From contig JBBDLF010000038.1 of the NCBI GenBank assembly GCA_040879025.1, positions 164,365 through 228,364 of the forward strand: a stretch of DNA of 64,000 nt, written 5' to 3'. Position 1 is the first letter of the stretch, and the number at the start of each line of letters is the position of its first letter. A model generated the notes under the pieces. The model was not told the DNA's origin. It made no database searches and was given only the letters and a program-made list of their open reading frames with translations. The position numbers were made by a program, and so were the translations under genes. Of this stretch, positions 1-8,581 are shown one piece after another. The DNA comes from JBBDLF01 sp040879025 (GTDB taxonomy: Bacteria; Pseudomonadota; Gammaproteobacteria; Pseudomonadales; Pseudohongiellaceae).

Positions 1-1
1 G

Positions 2-727
2 TTCGGTTTTGGCAGAAACCTGGCACTGGACATTCCGTTTGCACGAACGGGCGTGCTGCCCTCCAGGGAATGGAAAATGGGGAGCAGGGGTGAACAATGG
101 TATCCAGGCGACACAATCAATTCTTCGATAGGGCAGGGCTACATGTGGACTACGCCATTGCAGCTCGCCACAGCCGTTTCCATCCTGGCCAACAAAGGCA
201 AGGTGGTTCAGCCACGGATGCTCAAGTCCGTTGAGGGCGAAGCGTTTGAGCCGGTGATTGAAAACCCGGTGGCCGATATCGCCGTCAATGACCCGGACTA
301 CTGGGACTACATCCACGATGCCATGACCATGGTAGTGCACCGCCGTTACAATGATACCTTCAGGGATTATGGCACCGCCTACGAAGCGATTGCGCTGGCT
401 GACAGGGACATGCCTTATCAGATGGCGGGAAAGTCGGGTACGGCCCAGGTTGTGGCGATCAATCCGAATATTCTCAAAAGTGTGGATATTGACGTCTCGG
501 ATATCCACAGGGACCATGCGTTGTTTGCTTCCTTTGCCCCGGCCATGAATCCTCATGTATCACCAAAAATCGCCGTGGCCGTCTTTGTGGAAAACGGCGA
601 ACACGGCAGTTCGGTTGCAGGCCCGATAGCCAAACAGCTTATCGATACCTATTTGCTGGATATTCTCAAGATAGATTTCGATGCATTTGAAAAGTCCGCC
701 AAGCCGCTGGTTACCTCGGTCGAATGA
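2..727 (+). CDS. mrdA: Penicillin-binding protein 2 (peptidoglycan transpeptidase), C-terminal part
   Basis: This is the 3' end of a gene that begins before the window; the reading frame is open from base 2. PBP2 is the inner-membrane D,D-transpeptidase of the elongasome that cross-links lateral-wall peptidoglycan, working with the glycosyltransferase RodA. The visible part carries the KSGTAQ box (codon AAG at 431), which is the KTG-type motif of the penicillin-binding active site, and the family signature GVLPSREW just after the window start. The catalytic serine lies upstream and is not visible. The stop overlaps the rodA start by four bases (ATGA), as expected for a translationally coupled mrdA-rodA pair. 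Identification is firm from the motifs and the neighbour; only the length of the missing part is unknown. Confidence 0.95.
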   Translation, partial: FGFGRNLALDIPFARTGVLPSREWKMGSRGEQWYPGDTINSSIGQGYMWTTPLQLATAVSILANKGKVVQPRMLKSVEGEAFEPVIENPVADIAVNDPDYWDYIHDAMTMVVHRRYNDTFRDYGTAYEAIALADRDMPYQMAGKSGTAQVVAINPNILKSVDIDVSDIHRDHALFASFAPAMNPHVSPKIAVAVFVENGEHGSSVAGPIAKQLIDTYLLDILKIDFDAFEKSAKPLVTSVE

Positions 728-1863
728 TCAGCCAGGATTTTATTCGCCAACTCAACGAAGGCGTTGAGAAAAAACGCAACTCGCTCTGGCGCAAGCTGCG
801 CATTGATCCGCCCCTTCTCCTTGCACTGGTCGCGCTCGGCGGTTTGGGTCTGATGGTGCTCTTCAGCGCCAGCGGCGAGAATCGTGCGGAAGTGCAACGC
901 CAGGCTGTCACCATGCTGATAGGTTTCATGGTGATGTTCCTCGTGGCGCAACTGAACGTGCAGTTTTTTCGTCGTTGGGCTCCTTCCATGTATACCGCGG
1001 GCCTGGGCCTGCTGGTTATCGTGCTGTTTTTTGGTGTGGAAGCCAACGGTGCCAAAGCCTGGCTTGACCTGCCGGGGCTGCCGAGCTTTCAGCCCGCGGA
1101 ACTGCTGAAATTCGTACTGCCGATGCTACTCGCCTGGTATCTTGGCAGCAGACCATTGCCGCCGGGATTCAAACATATATTCTGGTCAGGTGTGATGATT
1201 CTCGTGCCGGCCGCCCTGATTGTTTTGCAGAACGATACCGGCACGGCCTTGATGGTGGCGATGTCGGGCATTTTTGTCTTGTTGCTCGCCGGCATACGAT
1301 GGCGTCTGGTGATAGCCGGTGTTGTCGCCATGCTGGTGGCATCCCCGGCCTGGTTCCTGTTTGTCGCCCAGGAGCACCAGAAAGATCGCATTCTGACCTT
1401 TTTTGATCCGTACCGTGACCCGACTGGAGCGGGCTACAACATTATTCAGTCGCAGATCGCCATCGGGTCAGGAGGTGTCTATGGCAAGGGCTGGCTCAAC
1501 GGCGCGCAGTCCAGGCTGGACTTCATTCCCGAGAGCAATACGGACTTTATCCTCGCGGTGCTGGCGGAGGAATTCGGTCTGGCGGGGATTATGCTGCTTA
1601 TGTTTCTCTACCTTGTTGTGCTGGCGCGAGGTCTGTACATCTCTCTGAATGCGCGCGATATGTTCGCACGGTTGCTCGCGGGCAGCATTACGCTCACTTT
1701 CTTTTTTTATATTTTCGTCAATATGGCCATGGTAACCGGCCTGATGCCCGTTGTCGGCCTGCCGTTGCCGCTTGTCAGCCGCGGCGGGACCGCTGTGGTC
1801 ACGCTGTTTATCGGCTTCGGTATCCTTATGGGAATTCACACACAGAAACGCAGCCTCACCTGA
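724..1863 (+). CDS. rodA: Rod-shape-determining peptidoglycan glycosyltransferase RodA
   Basis: RodA is the SEDS-family polymerase that elongates glycan strands from lipid II in the elongasome together with PBP2. The 379-residue protein has the usual SEDS pattern of about ten hydrophobic segments and the family's conserved stretches, including QPAELLKF near residue 120, the FDPYRDPTGAGYNIIQSQIAIGSGG-type loop near residues 225-250, and the LAEEFGL and GLPLPLVSRGGT motifs toward the end. Length is close to the usual 370 residues. It starts at the ATG that overlaps the mrdA stop codon, so start choice is well supported. In many relatives an mltB gene follows; here rlpA follows directly after about 130 bases. 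Confidence 0.97.
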   Translation: MISQDFIRQLNEGVEKKRNSLWRKLRIDPPLLLALVALGGLGLMVLFSASGENRAEVQRQAVTMLIGFMVMFLVAQLNVQFFRRWAPSMYTAGLGLLVIVLFFGVEANGAKAWLDLPGLPSFQPAELLKFVLPMLLAWYLGSRPLPPGFKHIFWSGVMILVPAALIVLQNDTGTALMVAMSGIFVLLLAGIRWRLVIAGVVAMLVASPAWFLFVAQEHQKDRILTFFDPYRDPTGAGYNIIQSQIAIGSGGVYGKGWLNGAQSRLDFIPESNTDFILAVLAEEFGLAGIMLLMFLYLVVLARGLYISLNARDMFARLLAGSITLTFFFYIFVNMAMVTGLMPVVGLPLPLVSRGGTAVVTLFIGFGILMGIHTQKRSLT

Positions 1864-1892
1864 TAATGCCCGACAGCGGTCCGGTACTAAAA

Positions 1893-1936
1893 AAACGGCG
1901 ATAGCTGACGCTATTTAAGGAGGCACGAAGCCGTTT
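1893..1936 (+). promoter_or_regulatory. Nested inverted repeats enclosing a strong Shine-Dalgarno sequence upstream of rlpA
   Basis: AAACGGC at 1893-1899 can pair with GCCGTTT at 1930-1936. Inside this stem lie a small hairpin (ATAGC at 1901-1905 with GCTAT at 1910-1914) and a perfect AAGGAGG at 1917-1923. The AAGGAGG is 11 bases before an in-frame TTG at 1935. The arrangement would place a ribosome-binding site in a loop or internal bulge. Whether it is functional is inference. Confidence 0.35.
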
Positions 1937-1991
1937 GATCGTCGCAGTGGCGGAACAGATAGCCCCCAGGAACACAGGAAGGACCGGGAAA

Positions 1992-2849
1992 ATGCTCACA
2001 GCCCTCAGGATTACTCTACCACGACTGGTATTCACGCTGGCGCCGGCCGTATTGCTGGCCGGCTGTGCCACCACACCTGAACCGGCGATCACAGAGAATG
2101 CGGGTCGTTATTCAATATCCCAGGACCGGGCTCCCGGAATCCAGGTTGATGTCAGCTCCATCCCTGAAGTGATACCCGAACCCGTGGAGCGCACCCTCGC
2201 CGGAAACCGCAGTCCGTACACGGTACTCGGTAAAACGTACCGGGTAATGGCCACGGAAGAGGGCTACCGCGAAAACGGCGTGGCTTCGTGGTACGGTGAA
2301 AAATTTCACGGCCACCACACCTCCAACGGTGAAGTATTTGATATGTACAAGGTTTCAGCGGCTCACAAATCGTTGCCTATCCCCAGTTTTCTACGAGTGA
2401 CCAATCTGGAAAATAATCGCAGTCTCATCGTCAGGGTAAACGACCGCGGGCCTTTCCACGGTGACCGGGTGATAGATCTTTCCTACGGAGCGGCGCTGAA
2501 ACTGGGTTACGCGGACCGGGGTACGGCCCGGGTGATGCTGGAAGCGGTGGTGGTGAGAGAGTCACCGGTTATCGTGGAAAATACGCCCGTATTGCCGCCA
2601 GCGACCGACGAGGAGCGGCAATACTTGCAGATTGGCGCGTATGCCGATATAAAATCAGCGGAACGGATAACCCGTGTGCTCCGGGAGATGACAGAAAGGC
2701 CGGTTTTCATCAAATCGGTGATGGTCGAGACCAATCGGGAATTACATCGTGTCCGGGTGGGTCCTTTAAGCGACTCCGCTGAAATAAGACAGATTTCGGA
2801 GCGCGTGGTTGCCGCAAATCTGGGAAGTCCGTACACTGTGGCGGAATAG
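1992..2849 (+). CDS. rlpA: Septal ring lytic transglycosylase RlpA family lipoprotein
   Basis: RlpA is an outer-membrane lipoprotein that, in Pseudomonas, cleaves peptidoglycan strands lacking stem peptides at the septum. From the ATG at 1992 the protein is 285 residues with a signal peptide ending in the lipobox LLAGC, then a double-psi beta-barrel domain (GVASWYGEKFHGHHTSNGE near residue 85, with the RVNDRGPF motif further on) and a C-terminal SPOR domain of about 75 residues. The AGGAAGG at 1976-1982 lies just upstream of this ATG. An in-frame TTG at 1935 has an even stronger AAGGAGG; that start would add 19 residues before the signal peptide and is less likely for a lipoprotein, but it cannot be excluded. 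It lies between rodA and dacA, as in relatives. Confidence 0.93.
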   Translation: MLTALRITLPRLVFTLAPAVLLAGCATTPEPAITENAGRYSISQDRAPGIQVDVSSIPEVIPEPVERTLAGNRSPYTVLGKTYRVMATEEGYRENGVASWYGEKFHGHHTSNGEVFDMYKVSAAHKSLPIPSFLRVTNLENNRSLIVRVNDRGPFHGDRVIDLSYGAALKLGYADRGTARVMLEAVVVRESPVIVENTPVLPPATDEERQYLQIGAYADIKSAERITRVLREMTERPVFIKSVMVETNRELHRVRVGPLSDSAEIRQISERVVAANLGSPYTVAE

Positions 2850-2959
2850 TCTGCGGTCCGAACATCCCAGTCCCGGGCTACTGCAACCAATGCCCGACCC
2901 CTGTCCTTCTGATTGAGTCCGTAACCGAAGTGTGAAAACGCAAAGTGGATACCGTTACC

Positions 2960-4156
2960 ATGTTTAAACAGTTAACCCGCTTTTTCCTGAGCCGGTGTCG
3001 CGACACTGGTATTAAAGCCGTGCCGGCCCTGTTGCTGGCTTTGTTGGTTGCGCCCTTGTCAGCGCAGACAATCATCCCCCGTGCTCCCGATGTCGCCGCC
3101 AGCAGCTACATTCTGCTTGATGCCCGCACGGGACAGATTATTGTGGAACACAATGCCGATGAGCCACTGCCGCCGGCAAGTCTCACCAAGATCATGACAG
3201 CCTATATTGCCGCTGAGGAAATTCTGCAGGGCAATCTCGACTGGTCGGACCAGGCGCATATCAGCGAAAAAGCCTGGCGCATGGAAGGATCGAAGATGTT
3301 TGTCGGTGTCGACACGATGGTCAGCGTTGAAGACCTGATGCGGGGGATCATTATTCAGTCGGGCAATGACGCCAGTGTCGCGATTGCCGAACATATTGCA
3401 GGCAGCGAGGACGCCTTCGCCGACATGATGAACCAGTACGCCGAAGTTCTCGGACTGACCAACAGTTTTTTCATGAACTCCAGTGGTCTGGATACCGAAC
3501 TGTATTATAACCAGATGTCCGCGCGGGACCTCGCGATCCTCGCCCGGGCCACGATACTGAATCATCCCGAACATTACGCCATGTATGCCGAGAGGGATTT
3601 TACCTACAACGATATTCGCCAGCCTAATCGCAACACGTTGCTGTTTCGCGATCGCAATGTGGATGGCATGAAAACCGGTTGGACGAATGCGGCGGGCTTT
3701 TGCCTTGTCGCCTCCGCCGAACGTGACGGTATGCGCCTGATTACCGTGGTCATGGGTACGGCCAGCGAAGAGTCCCGGGCTATAGAAACCCAGAAACTGT
3801 TGACCTATGGATTCCGATACTTCGAAACACACAGGCTGTATACGGGAAACGAAGCGTTGAGCAACGTCAAAGTCTGGGGTGGTGCGCAGAATGAGGTTGA
3901 TCTTGGTATCAGTGAAGAAGTTTATGTCACGATACCGCGGGGACGGGCGGAAGCGATGAATGCATCCATGGATATCGCCGAGCAGATTCAGGCGCCCCTG
4001 GAAAACGGTCAGATCATGGGCACCATCAACGTCACCCTGGAAGACGATCTCATCTACCAGGGAAATGTCATCGCAATGGAAGCGATTGAACAGGGTGGCC
4101 TGCTGAAACGGTTCATCGATTGGCTCACCCTGATGTTTACCAACCTGTTCAGTTAG
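2960..4156 (+). CDS. dacA: D-alanyl-D-alanine carboxypeptidase (PBP5/6 family)
   Basis: DacA removes the terminal D-alanine from peptidoglycan pentapeptides at the periplasmic face of the inner membrane. The 398-residue protein starts with a signal peptide ending around LSAQ and shows all three active-site motifs of the S11 family: SLTK at residues 74-77 (catalytic Ser74, Lys77), SGN at 134-136 and KTG at 238-240. The C-terminal PBP5 beta-sandwich domain follows and the last 20 residues form an amphipathic helix typical of the membrane anchor (RFIDWLTLMFTNLF). A GTG five codons upstream is an alternative start; neither has a clear Shine-Dalgarno. It belongs to the rodA-rlpA-dacA-lipBA chromosomal block. 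Confidence 0.96.
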   Translation: MFKQLTRFFLSRCRDTGIKAVPALLLALLVAPLSAQTIIPRAPDVAASSYILLDARTGQIIVEHNADEPLPPASLTKIMTAYIAAEEILQGNLDWSDQAHISEKAWRMEGSKMFVGVDTMVSVEDLMRGIIIQSGNDASVAIAEHIAGSEDAFADMMNQYAEVLGLTNSFFMNSSGLDTELYYNQMSARDLAILARATILNHPEHYAMYAERDFTYNDIRQPNRNTLLFRDRNVDGMKTGWTNAAGFCLVASAERDGMRLITVVMGTASEESRAIETQKLLTYGFRYFETHRLYTGNEALSNVKVWGGAQNEVDLGISEEVYVTIPRGRAEAMNASMDIAEQIQAPLENGQIMGTINVTLEDDLIYQGNVIAMEAIEQGGLLKRFIDWLTLMFTNLFS

Positions 4157-4175
4157 TGTTCCGGGACAGGACACT

Positions 4176-4463
4176 ATGATCCCCAAATCCATGGTCACAG
4201 ATTCTGATTCCGTTAAAATTGAGTTTCCCTGTGCCTATCCCATCAAGATTCTCGGGTTTGCAACCGACGGGTTCGAAACTGACGTGGTATCCATCGTCAA
4301 GAGTCACGCCCGGCTTTCGTCCGGCCATGAAGTTACCGTCCGTCCCAGCGGCAAAGGCAACTATCTGGCGGTGACTGTTATTATCGAGGCAACAGGTGAA
4401 ACGCAGTTGAAATGCCTGTTTGACGATTTAATGGCAGCGGAAAGCGTCAAACTGGTGCTTTGA
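4176..4463 (+). CDS. YbeD family protein (DUF493)
   Basis: A 95-residue protein of the YbeD/DUF493 family, small ferredoxin-like alpha-beta proteins that resemble ACT-type regulatory domains. The sequence [11 protein letters not shown] near residue 17, the [13 protein letters not shown] stretch and the ending on a short helix and strand are typical. Its place between dacA and lipB is the conserved one. The molecular role of the family is not settled; a link to lipoate metabolism or to cell-wall regulation has only been suggested by gene order. The gene starts 20 bases after the dacA stop and ends one base before the lipB start, so the three are probably cotranscribed. Confidence 0.9.
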   Translation: MIPKSMVTDSDSVKIEFPCAYPIKILGFATDGFETDVVSIVKSHARLSSGHEVTVRPSGKGNYLAVTVIIEATGETQLKCLFDDLMAAESVKLVL

Positions 4464-4464
4464 T

Positions 4465-5208
4465 GTGCTGCTCTCCAGTTACAGATCCTGCAGGGTACGG
4501 CCACCCCCGGAGTCCGGTAAGCCGGAACTGATCGTACGTCGTCTTGGTCTGCAGGAATACGAGCCCCTTTATCGCGCGATGCGATATCGCGTGGAAAATC
4601 AGCGGCCGGATCGGGCCGACGAAATCTGGTTGCTGAGCCACAAACCCGTTTTCACGCAAGGTCAGGCGGGCAGGCCCGAGCACCTGATCGACCCTGGAGA
4701 AATCCCGGTGGTTCAAAGCGACAGAGGGGGTCAGGTGACCTACCATGGGCCGGGGCAGCTACTTGCCTACCTGTTGTTGAATCTGAAGCAGCATCATCTG
4801 GATGTCAGGAGCCTGGTGGATTTGATCGAAAATGCGGTGGTGGGTACCCTGGCGGAGTTGGGTGTCAAAGCCCAGGCCCGAAGGAATGCCCCGGGAGTCT
4901 ACGTGGAAAATGCTAAAATCGCCGCACTTGGACTCAGAATCCGCAAAGGACAGAGTTACCATGGCCTGAGCCTGAATGTGAATATGGATCTGGCCCCGTT
5001 CAAGCGCATCAATCCCTGCGGATTCGAAGGGCTTGCGGTGACCCAACTGGCTGACCTGGTGGAATCGCGCGAGGGGCTGTTACAGCAGGTGAGTGGCGTA
5101 CTGAGCAGCAAGCTGTTACAAGGTCTCGGTTATGAGAGTCTGTGGATGGGAAAACCGGCAACCGGAGTAGAGGAAGTACGCGCCAATGGCGGAACGAAAA
5201 CGACGTAA
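4465..5208 (+). CDS. lipB: Octanoyl-ACP:protein N-octanoyltransferase LipB
   Basis: LipB moves octanoate from acyl carrier protein to the lipoyl domains of 2-oxoacid dehydrogenases and the glycine cleavage H protein, the first step of lipoate synthesis. The 247-residue protein has the family motif [12 protein letters not shown] near residue 91 and the two catalytic residues in their usual settings: Lys151 in [11 protein letters not shown] and Cys185 in INPCGFEG. The start is a GTG directly after the YbeD stop; the first 20 residues are poorly conserved, so a slightly later start is possible. The 3' end overlaps lipA by 23 bases, implying translational coupling of the two enzymes of one pathway. 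Confidence 0.96.
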   Translation: MLLSSYRSCRVRPPPESGKPELIVRRLGLQEYEPLYRAMRYRVENQRPDRADEIWLLSHKPVFTQGQAGRPEHLIDPGEIPVVQSDRGGQVTYHGPGQLLAYLLLNLKQHHLDVRSLVDLIENAVVGTLAELGVKAQARRNAPGVYVENAKIAALGLRIRKGQSYHGLSLNVNMDLAPFKRINPCGFEGLAVTQLADLVESREGLLQQVSGVLSSKLLQGLGYESLWMGKPATGVEEVRANGGTKTT

Positions 5209-6151
5209 TGTGATGGTGGAAGGCGAAAAGCTGCGCGGCGCGGAGAAGGTGGCGCGTATACCGGTCAAAGTGATTCCCACCGTGGAACTACCCGCCAAAC
5301 CCGACTGGATCAGGGTCAGGATTCATGCCTCTCCACGGGTTTCCGCCATCAAGCAAAAGTTACGGCAACACCAGCTCGCGTCGGTTTGTGAGGAAGCATC
5401 CTGTCCGAATCTGGGCGAGTGTTTCAGCAACGGCACCGCCACGTTCATGATAATGGGTGATATCTGCACCCGCCGCTGTCCGTTTTGCGATGTGGCCCAT
5501 GGCAAGCCCAAGCCCCTTAATGTGGACGAACCGCGGGAACTGGCCGAAGCCATTGCGGAAATGGAATTGCGTTATGTGGTCATCACTTCAGTGGACCGGG
5601 ACGATCTGAAAGACAGCGGCGCGACTCACTTCGCGCAGTGCATCACACAGACCCGGCGCCTCAACCCGGGAATCCAGGTGGAGGTACTTGTACCGGATTT
5701 CCGCGGCAGAATGCAGGTTGCCCTGGATATTCTGGAACAGACTCCGCCGGACGTATTCAATCATAATCTGGAAACGGTACCGCGTCTCTATCGCCAGGCG
5801 CGGCCCGGCGCGGACTACGACTGGTCGCTGGACCTGCTGCAGGGATACAAGCGGCGTGCACCGGGTGTGCTGACCAAATCCGGCCTGATGCTGGGGCTGG
5901 GAGAGACGATTGACGAGGTGAAGGCAGTGCTCCGGGATTTGCACCAACATCAGGTTGAAATGATCACGCTGGGCCAGTATCTGCAGCCCAGCCGTGACCA
6001 TCTCAAGGTCGAGCGGTTTGTGCATCCCGACGAATTTGACCTGTTGCGGGAGTACGGCGAGTCACTGGGATTCAAGCATGTCGCCAGCGGTCCTCTGGTG
6101 CGTTCGTCGTATCATGCCGACAAACAGGCCCAGGGCGAAATCGTCCTTTGA
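5186..6151 (+). CDS. lipA: Lipoyl synthase (radical SAM)
   Basis: LipA inserts two sulfur atoms into protein-bound octanoyl groups, completing lipoyl cofactor synthesis. The 321-residue cytosolic enzyme carries both iron-sulfur cluster motifs: the auxiliary cluster cysteines Cys68, Cys73 and Cys79 ([12 protein letters not shown]) and the radical SAM cluster Cys94, Cys98 and Cys101 (CTRRCPFC). The conserved C-terminal RSSYHADKQ region is present; its RSSY serine serves as a ligand of the auxiliary cluster in this family. Length matches the E. coli enzyme. It overlaps lipB and is the last gene of the block. Confidence 0.98.
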   Translation: MAERKRRNVMVEGEKLRGAEKVARIPVKVIPTVELPAKPDWIRVRIHASPRVSAIKQKLRQHQLASVCEEASCPNLGECFSNGTATFMIMGDICTRRCPFCDVAHGKPKPLNVDEPRELAEAIAEMELRYVVITSVDRDDLKDSGATHFAQCITQTRRLNPGIQVEVLVPDFRGRMQVALDILEQTPPDVFNHNLETVPRLYRQARPGADYDWSLDLLQGYKRRAPGVLTKSGLMLGLGETIDEVKAVLRDLHQHQVEMITLGQYLQPSRDHLKVERFVHPDEFDLLREYGESLGFKHVASGPLVRSSYHADKQAQGEIVL

Positions 6152-6189
6152 CCGCCGCCTGAACCCGTTGCCGTTTTCCCTGACGATAG

Positions 6190-6936
6190 ATGCTTATGAT
6201 GATTAACTGGACACGTCTCATTCTTCATTGCGCCGCGCTATTGCTGGCGGTGACTCTCGCAGTGGCTATCGCGCAGAATCCCGAAACCCTCGGCACCCTG
6301 CCCCTGCTCCTGCGCTCCCTGCCGACACTTCTGACGGCTGTGCTGGCAATTTTTGCGGTGTATCCCCTGGTGCCGGGTCTGCGACACCGGCCGCTACTCT
6401 ATGCGTCAGCGGTGGGATTCCCCGTAGCGGGACTGTGCCTGGCTTATTACCTGGTTTACCTGCCTGGTCAGTCACAGGGGGGCGTCAGCGGCGAACAGCT
6501 TGCCAGTGCGCTGATTACCGACAACACCAGTAACGGCATTATCGAGGTAGGATTCAGTTATCCGATCTACACGCCTACCCTGGCGCTCACCAGCAATGAA
6601 CTGTTCACCCGTGATGTGGATGTCTACCTGCGGATTACCGACGCCAATAACGAAGACCTTCTGTTTCGGGCGGTACGTCAAATCATAGGAGGGGGAGCGC
6701 TGAGTGTAGAGGCATCGGTTAACGGCTTGTTGAGCCGGAATCCGGAATACCTCTTCATCCCGGTAACGCTGCCACCGAACCGCACAGTCGTAGGTCAAAT
6801 TGTGTTTATCATCAGTAATCTGGATGATGGCACTACGTTTAATGAGGCTTTGGGGCGGGCCTACCCGGCCCGGTTTGAGCTGCGCGACCCCGAGTCCGGC
6901 GACCTGATCGATGCTTTTCCGCTCACGCGGCTATAG
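6190..6936 (+). CDS. Unknown membrane protein with soluble C-terminal domain
   Basis: I do not recognise this 248-residue protein. It has three hydrophobic segments near the N-terminus (about residues 8-28, 40-62 and 70-92), then a soluble stretch of about 150 residues rich in Thr, Asn and beta-type sequence (for example GFSYPIYTPTL and LFIPVTLPPNRTVVGQIVF). This layout suggests an inner-membrane protein with a periplasmic or cytoplasmic beta-sandwich-like domain. It lies 38 bases after lipA on the same strand and may be cotranscribed, but nothing links it to lipoate synthesis. The start ATG at 6190 is followed by two more in-frame ATGs at residues 3 and 4, so the exact start is uncertain by a few codons. 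Confidence 0.75.
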   Translation: MLMMINWTRLILHCAALLLAVTLAVAIAQNPETLGTLPLLLRSLPTLLTAVLAIFAVYPLVPGLRHRPLLYASAVGFPVAGLCLAYYLVYLPGQSQGGVSGEQLASALITDNTSNGIIEVGFSYPIYTPTLALTSNELFTRDVDVYLRITDANNEDLLFRAVRQIIGGGALSVEASVNGLLSRNPEYLFIPVTLPPNRTVVGQIVFIISNLDDGTTFNEALGRAYPARFELRDPESGDLIDAFPLTRL

Positions 6937-7035
6937 GCGCTGGACATGGCCAATCGCTGCCGGAGCCTGAACTGGTTGAATTCCCGGTGTTGCTACATTA
7001 CTCTTCCAAGACTGTTTTTGGACTGAGGAACAACA

Positions 7036-7710
7036 ATGAGAACCAGTGCGACTGTATGCATCGCTGTATTGGTCGGGGCCACGGCTGTTCAGAGCACTGT
7101 GGCGCAGGAGGACGAGTGGGAAGGACAGAGAGTCGTCAAAGTGATCGACGAACCACGACATCGGGTGATGCATCGGGACGGCGACATTTATGTACTGGAC
7201 GTCCAGATCAACCCGGGGGATATGACTCTGCCCCACACGCACGATTCCGCCATAATGTACACCTTTATCAGCAATGGTGACGGTCCCTCGGGCGGACGGG
7301 TATCGAGTAACACCGACTATGTAGAGGAGAATTTTACTCATCAGGTCTCCAATGACGGGCCGGGGCTGTTCAGAATTATCGCCATGGCCAATTATGGCGA
7401 AGGTGAAGCCGGCCTTACGCAGGGCCGGCCGAGCGGCCTTGCCGGCGAACCTCAACTGGAAAACCCGTGGTTTCGCTCCTACCGGGTCGAACTGACTCCC
7501 GGAGAGTCAACAGAACTGCAACAGCACGACAACCCGAGCGTTGTCGTTCAGGTGACAGACGGAACGACTCACGTCACACGCGAAGACGGCATGACCGCCG
7601 AACTTGACGCTATGGGTGACTGGGCCTGGCGCGATGCCAGGGGAGCTTACCGGGTCTACAACGCGGGTGATGCCGCTGTGGAAGTCGTCATCAATGAAGC
7701 CAGGAGATAA
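7036..7710 (+). CDS. Secreted cupin-like protein
   Basis: A 224-residue protein with a clean signal peptide (residues 1-23, ending TVAQ) and a cupin-like fold by sequence. Residues around INPGDMTLPHTHDSAIMY match the first cupin motif, where the two histidines of HTH would bind a metal; a second beta half follows with LTPGESTELQQHDNPSVVV and an ending typical of cupins. The substrate is unknown and no catalytic assignment is possible. TGAGGAA stands about eight bases before the ATG. The gene is apparently alone: unknown membrane protein upstream with a 99-base gap, convergent methyltransferase gene downstream. Confidence 0.7.
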   Translation: MRTSATVCIAVLVGATAVQSTVAQEDEWEGQRVVKVIDEPRHRVMHRDGDIYVLDVQINPGDMTLPHTHDSAIMYTFISNGDGPSGGRVSSNTDYVEENFTHQVSNDGPGLFRIIAMANYGEGEAGLTQGRPSGLAGEPQLENPWFRSYRVELTPGESTELQQHDNPSVVVQVTDGTTHVTREDGMTAELDAMGDWAWRDARGAYRVYNAGDAAVEVVINEARR

Positions 7711-7750
7711 CGGCAGACAGTCCGGGAGCCACCAAAGGAACCGGGGGTGA

Positions 7751-8446
7751 TCATGCGGGGTTCGGGATGTCCGCGGTCCTCCATGTTGAGAGATGTTTGT
7801 TTCCGGCCTTGCGACCCGTCGGGTACTCCAGCATGTCCTTGCAGGGGAGCGGCCAGTTGAAAGGCGGAAGAGTCATATTAAGAGCGCGATGTTTGCCGGT
7901 AACGATATCTCTGTTTGCCCGGATTTGTGGAAAATGGGTGACCATAAGATAAGGGTTACCCGAAGCCTTGATATTTGAGATCGCCTTGTGGATGTCCGCG
8001 AAAGCCAGATGCACCAGGCACTCCCGGCACAAAACCAGATCCGCCGCGGGTAGCGGGTCCCGGAGAAGATCGAGATGTTCAAACCTGCGGCTGCCAGTGC
8101 CGTAAAGGCGATTGTTATCAGCCACCAGTTCCTTGACGATATCGCCGCCAATGTATCGGGTCACAGGCAAATCGATTTCCTTCATCCAGAAAAAATCCCC
8201 GCAGGGGATGTCCAGCAGGGTATGGACACCGAGTTCGGTCAACAGGCGAGGAAGCTCCCGCCGGGTCTGTTCGGTACGCGCCAGGTTTGATCCTTTGCCG
8301 GATCGCGAATGCTGGTCTCCCCATTTGTTGCTGTTGTAGATATAGGTAAAGACTTCTTCCGTGGATGAGACACTGAAATTTTTAAGCTCTTTTTTTTTGG
8401 TGAAGAAGCGTTTTTTCTTGATGAGGTACTGCTTCAAAGATCGCAT
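7751..8446 (-). CDS. Class I SAM-dependent methyltransferase
   Basis: A 231-residue cytosolic protein with the SAM-binding motif I LLDIPCGDFFWM near residue 97 and a conserved N-terminal stretch (YIYNSNKWG followed by SRSGKGSNL) shared by a methyltransferase subfamily often seen near polysaccharide genes. Motif II-like acidic residue in GGDI and a later LVLCRECLVHL strand-helix are also visible. The N-terminus is very lysine-rich (residues 5-22), so an interaction with membrane or nucleic acid is conceivable. The substrate is unknown. The gene is divergent from the M1 peptidase gene (135-base gap) and convergent with the cupin-like gene. Confidence 0.8.
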   Translation of the reverse strand: MRSLKQYLIKKKRFFTKKKELKNFSVSSTEEVFTYIYNSNKWGDQHSRSGKGSNLARTEQTRRELPRLLTELGVHTLLDIPCGDFFWMKEIDLPVTRYIGGDIVKELVADNNRLYGTGSRRFEHLDLLRDPLPAADLVLCRECLVHLAFADIHKAISNIKASGNPYLMVTHFPQIRANRDIVTGKHRALNMTLPPFNWPLPCKDMLEYPTGRKAGNKHLSTWRTADIPNPA

Positions 8447-8581
8447 GGTGAAAGCCTGCGGAGTTGCCCGGCACGGGAGAGCGCATAGAATAACATCGAT
8501 CCAGGGGGTCAGGTCGTGAATTTACCAGGTTGTAAAGACTCCTGTCAGGCGACAAGTTTATAAGTTTCGAGAGGAAAAAAC

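Noticed and set aside
4148..4175. Small imperfect hairpin around the dacA stop codon
   Set aside because: The stem is short with a bulge and lies within a likely operon, so it is not called a terminator.
3059..4198. Long minus-strand frame of 379 codons opposite dacA
   Set aside because: dacA has all active-site motifs on the plus strand; the antisense frame has no recognisable family features and reflects codon bias.
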